Below are positions 63,844-64,000 of a stretch of 64,000 nucleotides of DNA, piece by piece. Below the pieces are notes generated by a model. The model was not told the origin of the DNA and ran no database searches. It saw only the letters and a program-made list of their open reading frames with translations. Numbering within the stretch: the first letter of the stretch is position 1; the number at the start of each line of letters is the position of its first letter. Position numbers and translations under genes: made by a program. Origin of the DNA: Cupriavidus taiwanensis (GTDB taxonomy: Bacteria; Pseudomonadota; Gammaproteobacteria; Burkholderiales; Burkholderiaceae); NCBI RefSeq assembly GCF_900250115.1, contig NZ_LT984804.1:372001-436000 (forward strand), in the 5' to 3' direction.

Positions 63844-63857
63844 GTCCTCTAGAGGAC
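63844..63857. promoter_or_regulatory. Palindrome GTCCTCTAGAGGAC, probable GntR operator
   Basis: A perfect 14-bp dyad with the GT..AC ends typical of GntR/HutC sites. It lies 30 bp upstream of the GntR start and about 60 bp upstream of the amidohydrolase start, so it could control both directions. Confidence 0.7.
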
Positions 63858-63919
63858 TAGAATACTGACGCGGGTCCGGACGCCATATCCGGATATACCC
63901 GCCCCACGGAGGGCTGATG

Positions 63920-64000
63920 ATGAGCAGGCGCGCTTTGCCGCTGGTGGATACCCACTTCCACGTCTTCGATCACGGCGGTGCCACGCCTTCGGCGCGCTAC
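63920..64000 (+). CDS. Amidohydrolase family protein, N-terminal fragment (cut by the window end)
   Basis: Only 27 codons are present: MSRRALPLVDTHFHVF and onwards. The metal-binding DTHFHVF start is diagnostic of amidohydrolase_2 (pyrone-dicarboxylate-lactonase/ACMSD-like) enzymes. GGAGG stands 7 bp ahead; an ATG one codon earlier (63917) is also possible. The gene is probably the catabolic enzyme for the compound bound by the Bug proteins across the divergent promoter. Confidence 0.75.
   Translation, partial: MSRRALPLVDTHFHVFDHGGATPSARY

Overview
The window is high-GC DNA, dense in genes, from a beta-proteobacterium of the order Burkholderiales. A Cupriavidus or Ralstonia-like soil or metal-resistant species is the best guess. 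This rests on six orphan Bug/TctC-type solute receptors, arsenic and chromate resistance operons side by side with many CoA-linked catabolic genes, and IclR/LysR/GntR regulators paired with those receptors. It is inference from gene style; no rRNA or tRNA gene is present to confirm it.

Left part (1-17.1 kb): an incomplete acetoacetyl-CoA-synthetase-like protein fused to a carrier domain and a thioesterase (1-2916, running off the edge); a complete ars operon (arsR-arsC-acr3-arsH, read leftwards) with a 34-bp perfect palindrome over the arsR start; a quinone-reductase-like gene divergent from an alpha/beta hydrolase; a di-haem cytochrome lipoprotein divergent from an ECF sigma factor; then an acetamidase/formamidase operon with two tandem XapX membrane proteins and a second acetamidase that is fused to an AraC-type regulator.

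Middle part (17.1-35 kb): a CqsA/LqsA-type alpha-hydroxyketone autoinducer synthase followed by a membrane histidine kinase, which looks like a small-molecule quorum-sensing pair; a cluster of acyl-CoA dehydrogenase, Bug receptor, IclR regulator and CoA-transferase; a lytic transglycosylase remnant; an IclR gene interrupted by a frameshift in a run of eight G; and, divergent from it, a seven-gene catabolic operon (cyclase, acyl-CoA ligase, acyl-CoA dehydrogenase, SDR, two Bug receptors and one ABC-type binding protein).

Right part (35-64 kb): chrB-chrA chromate resistance; a frameshifted SulP anion transporter; L-serine dehydratase; a C45-type amidohydrolase with a Bug receptor and a divergent LysR; a LysR-controlled old-yellow-enzyme/pirin/isochorismatase set in which the last gene has a 4-nt deletion; a decayed IS91-family element (tyrosine recombinase broken by a 17-bp tandem duplication, HUH transposase broken by a single-base frameshift); three consecutive lipoprotein genes; a tandem glycine riboswitch in front of a FAD amino-acid dehydrogenase; a TonB receptor/BNR protein/thioredoxin operon with Cys/His metal-like motifs; a DUF3597 gene; and a GntR-Bug-Bug set divergent from an incomplete amidohydrolase.

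The most distinctive items are the CqsA-kinase signalling pair, the AraC-formamidase fusion in its duplicated XapX/formamidase operon, the adenylation-carrier-thioesterase fusion, the glycine riboswitch on an amino-acid dehydrogenase, and the TonB-BNR-thioredoxin operon. Five genes carry disrupted reading frames, an unusually high number, so either real decay or base-calling errors in homopolymers should be considered.
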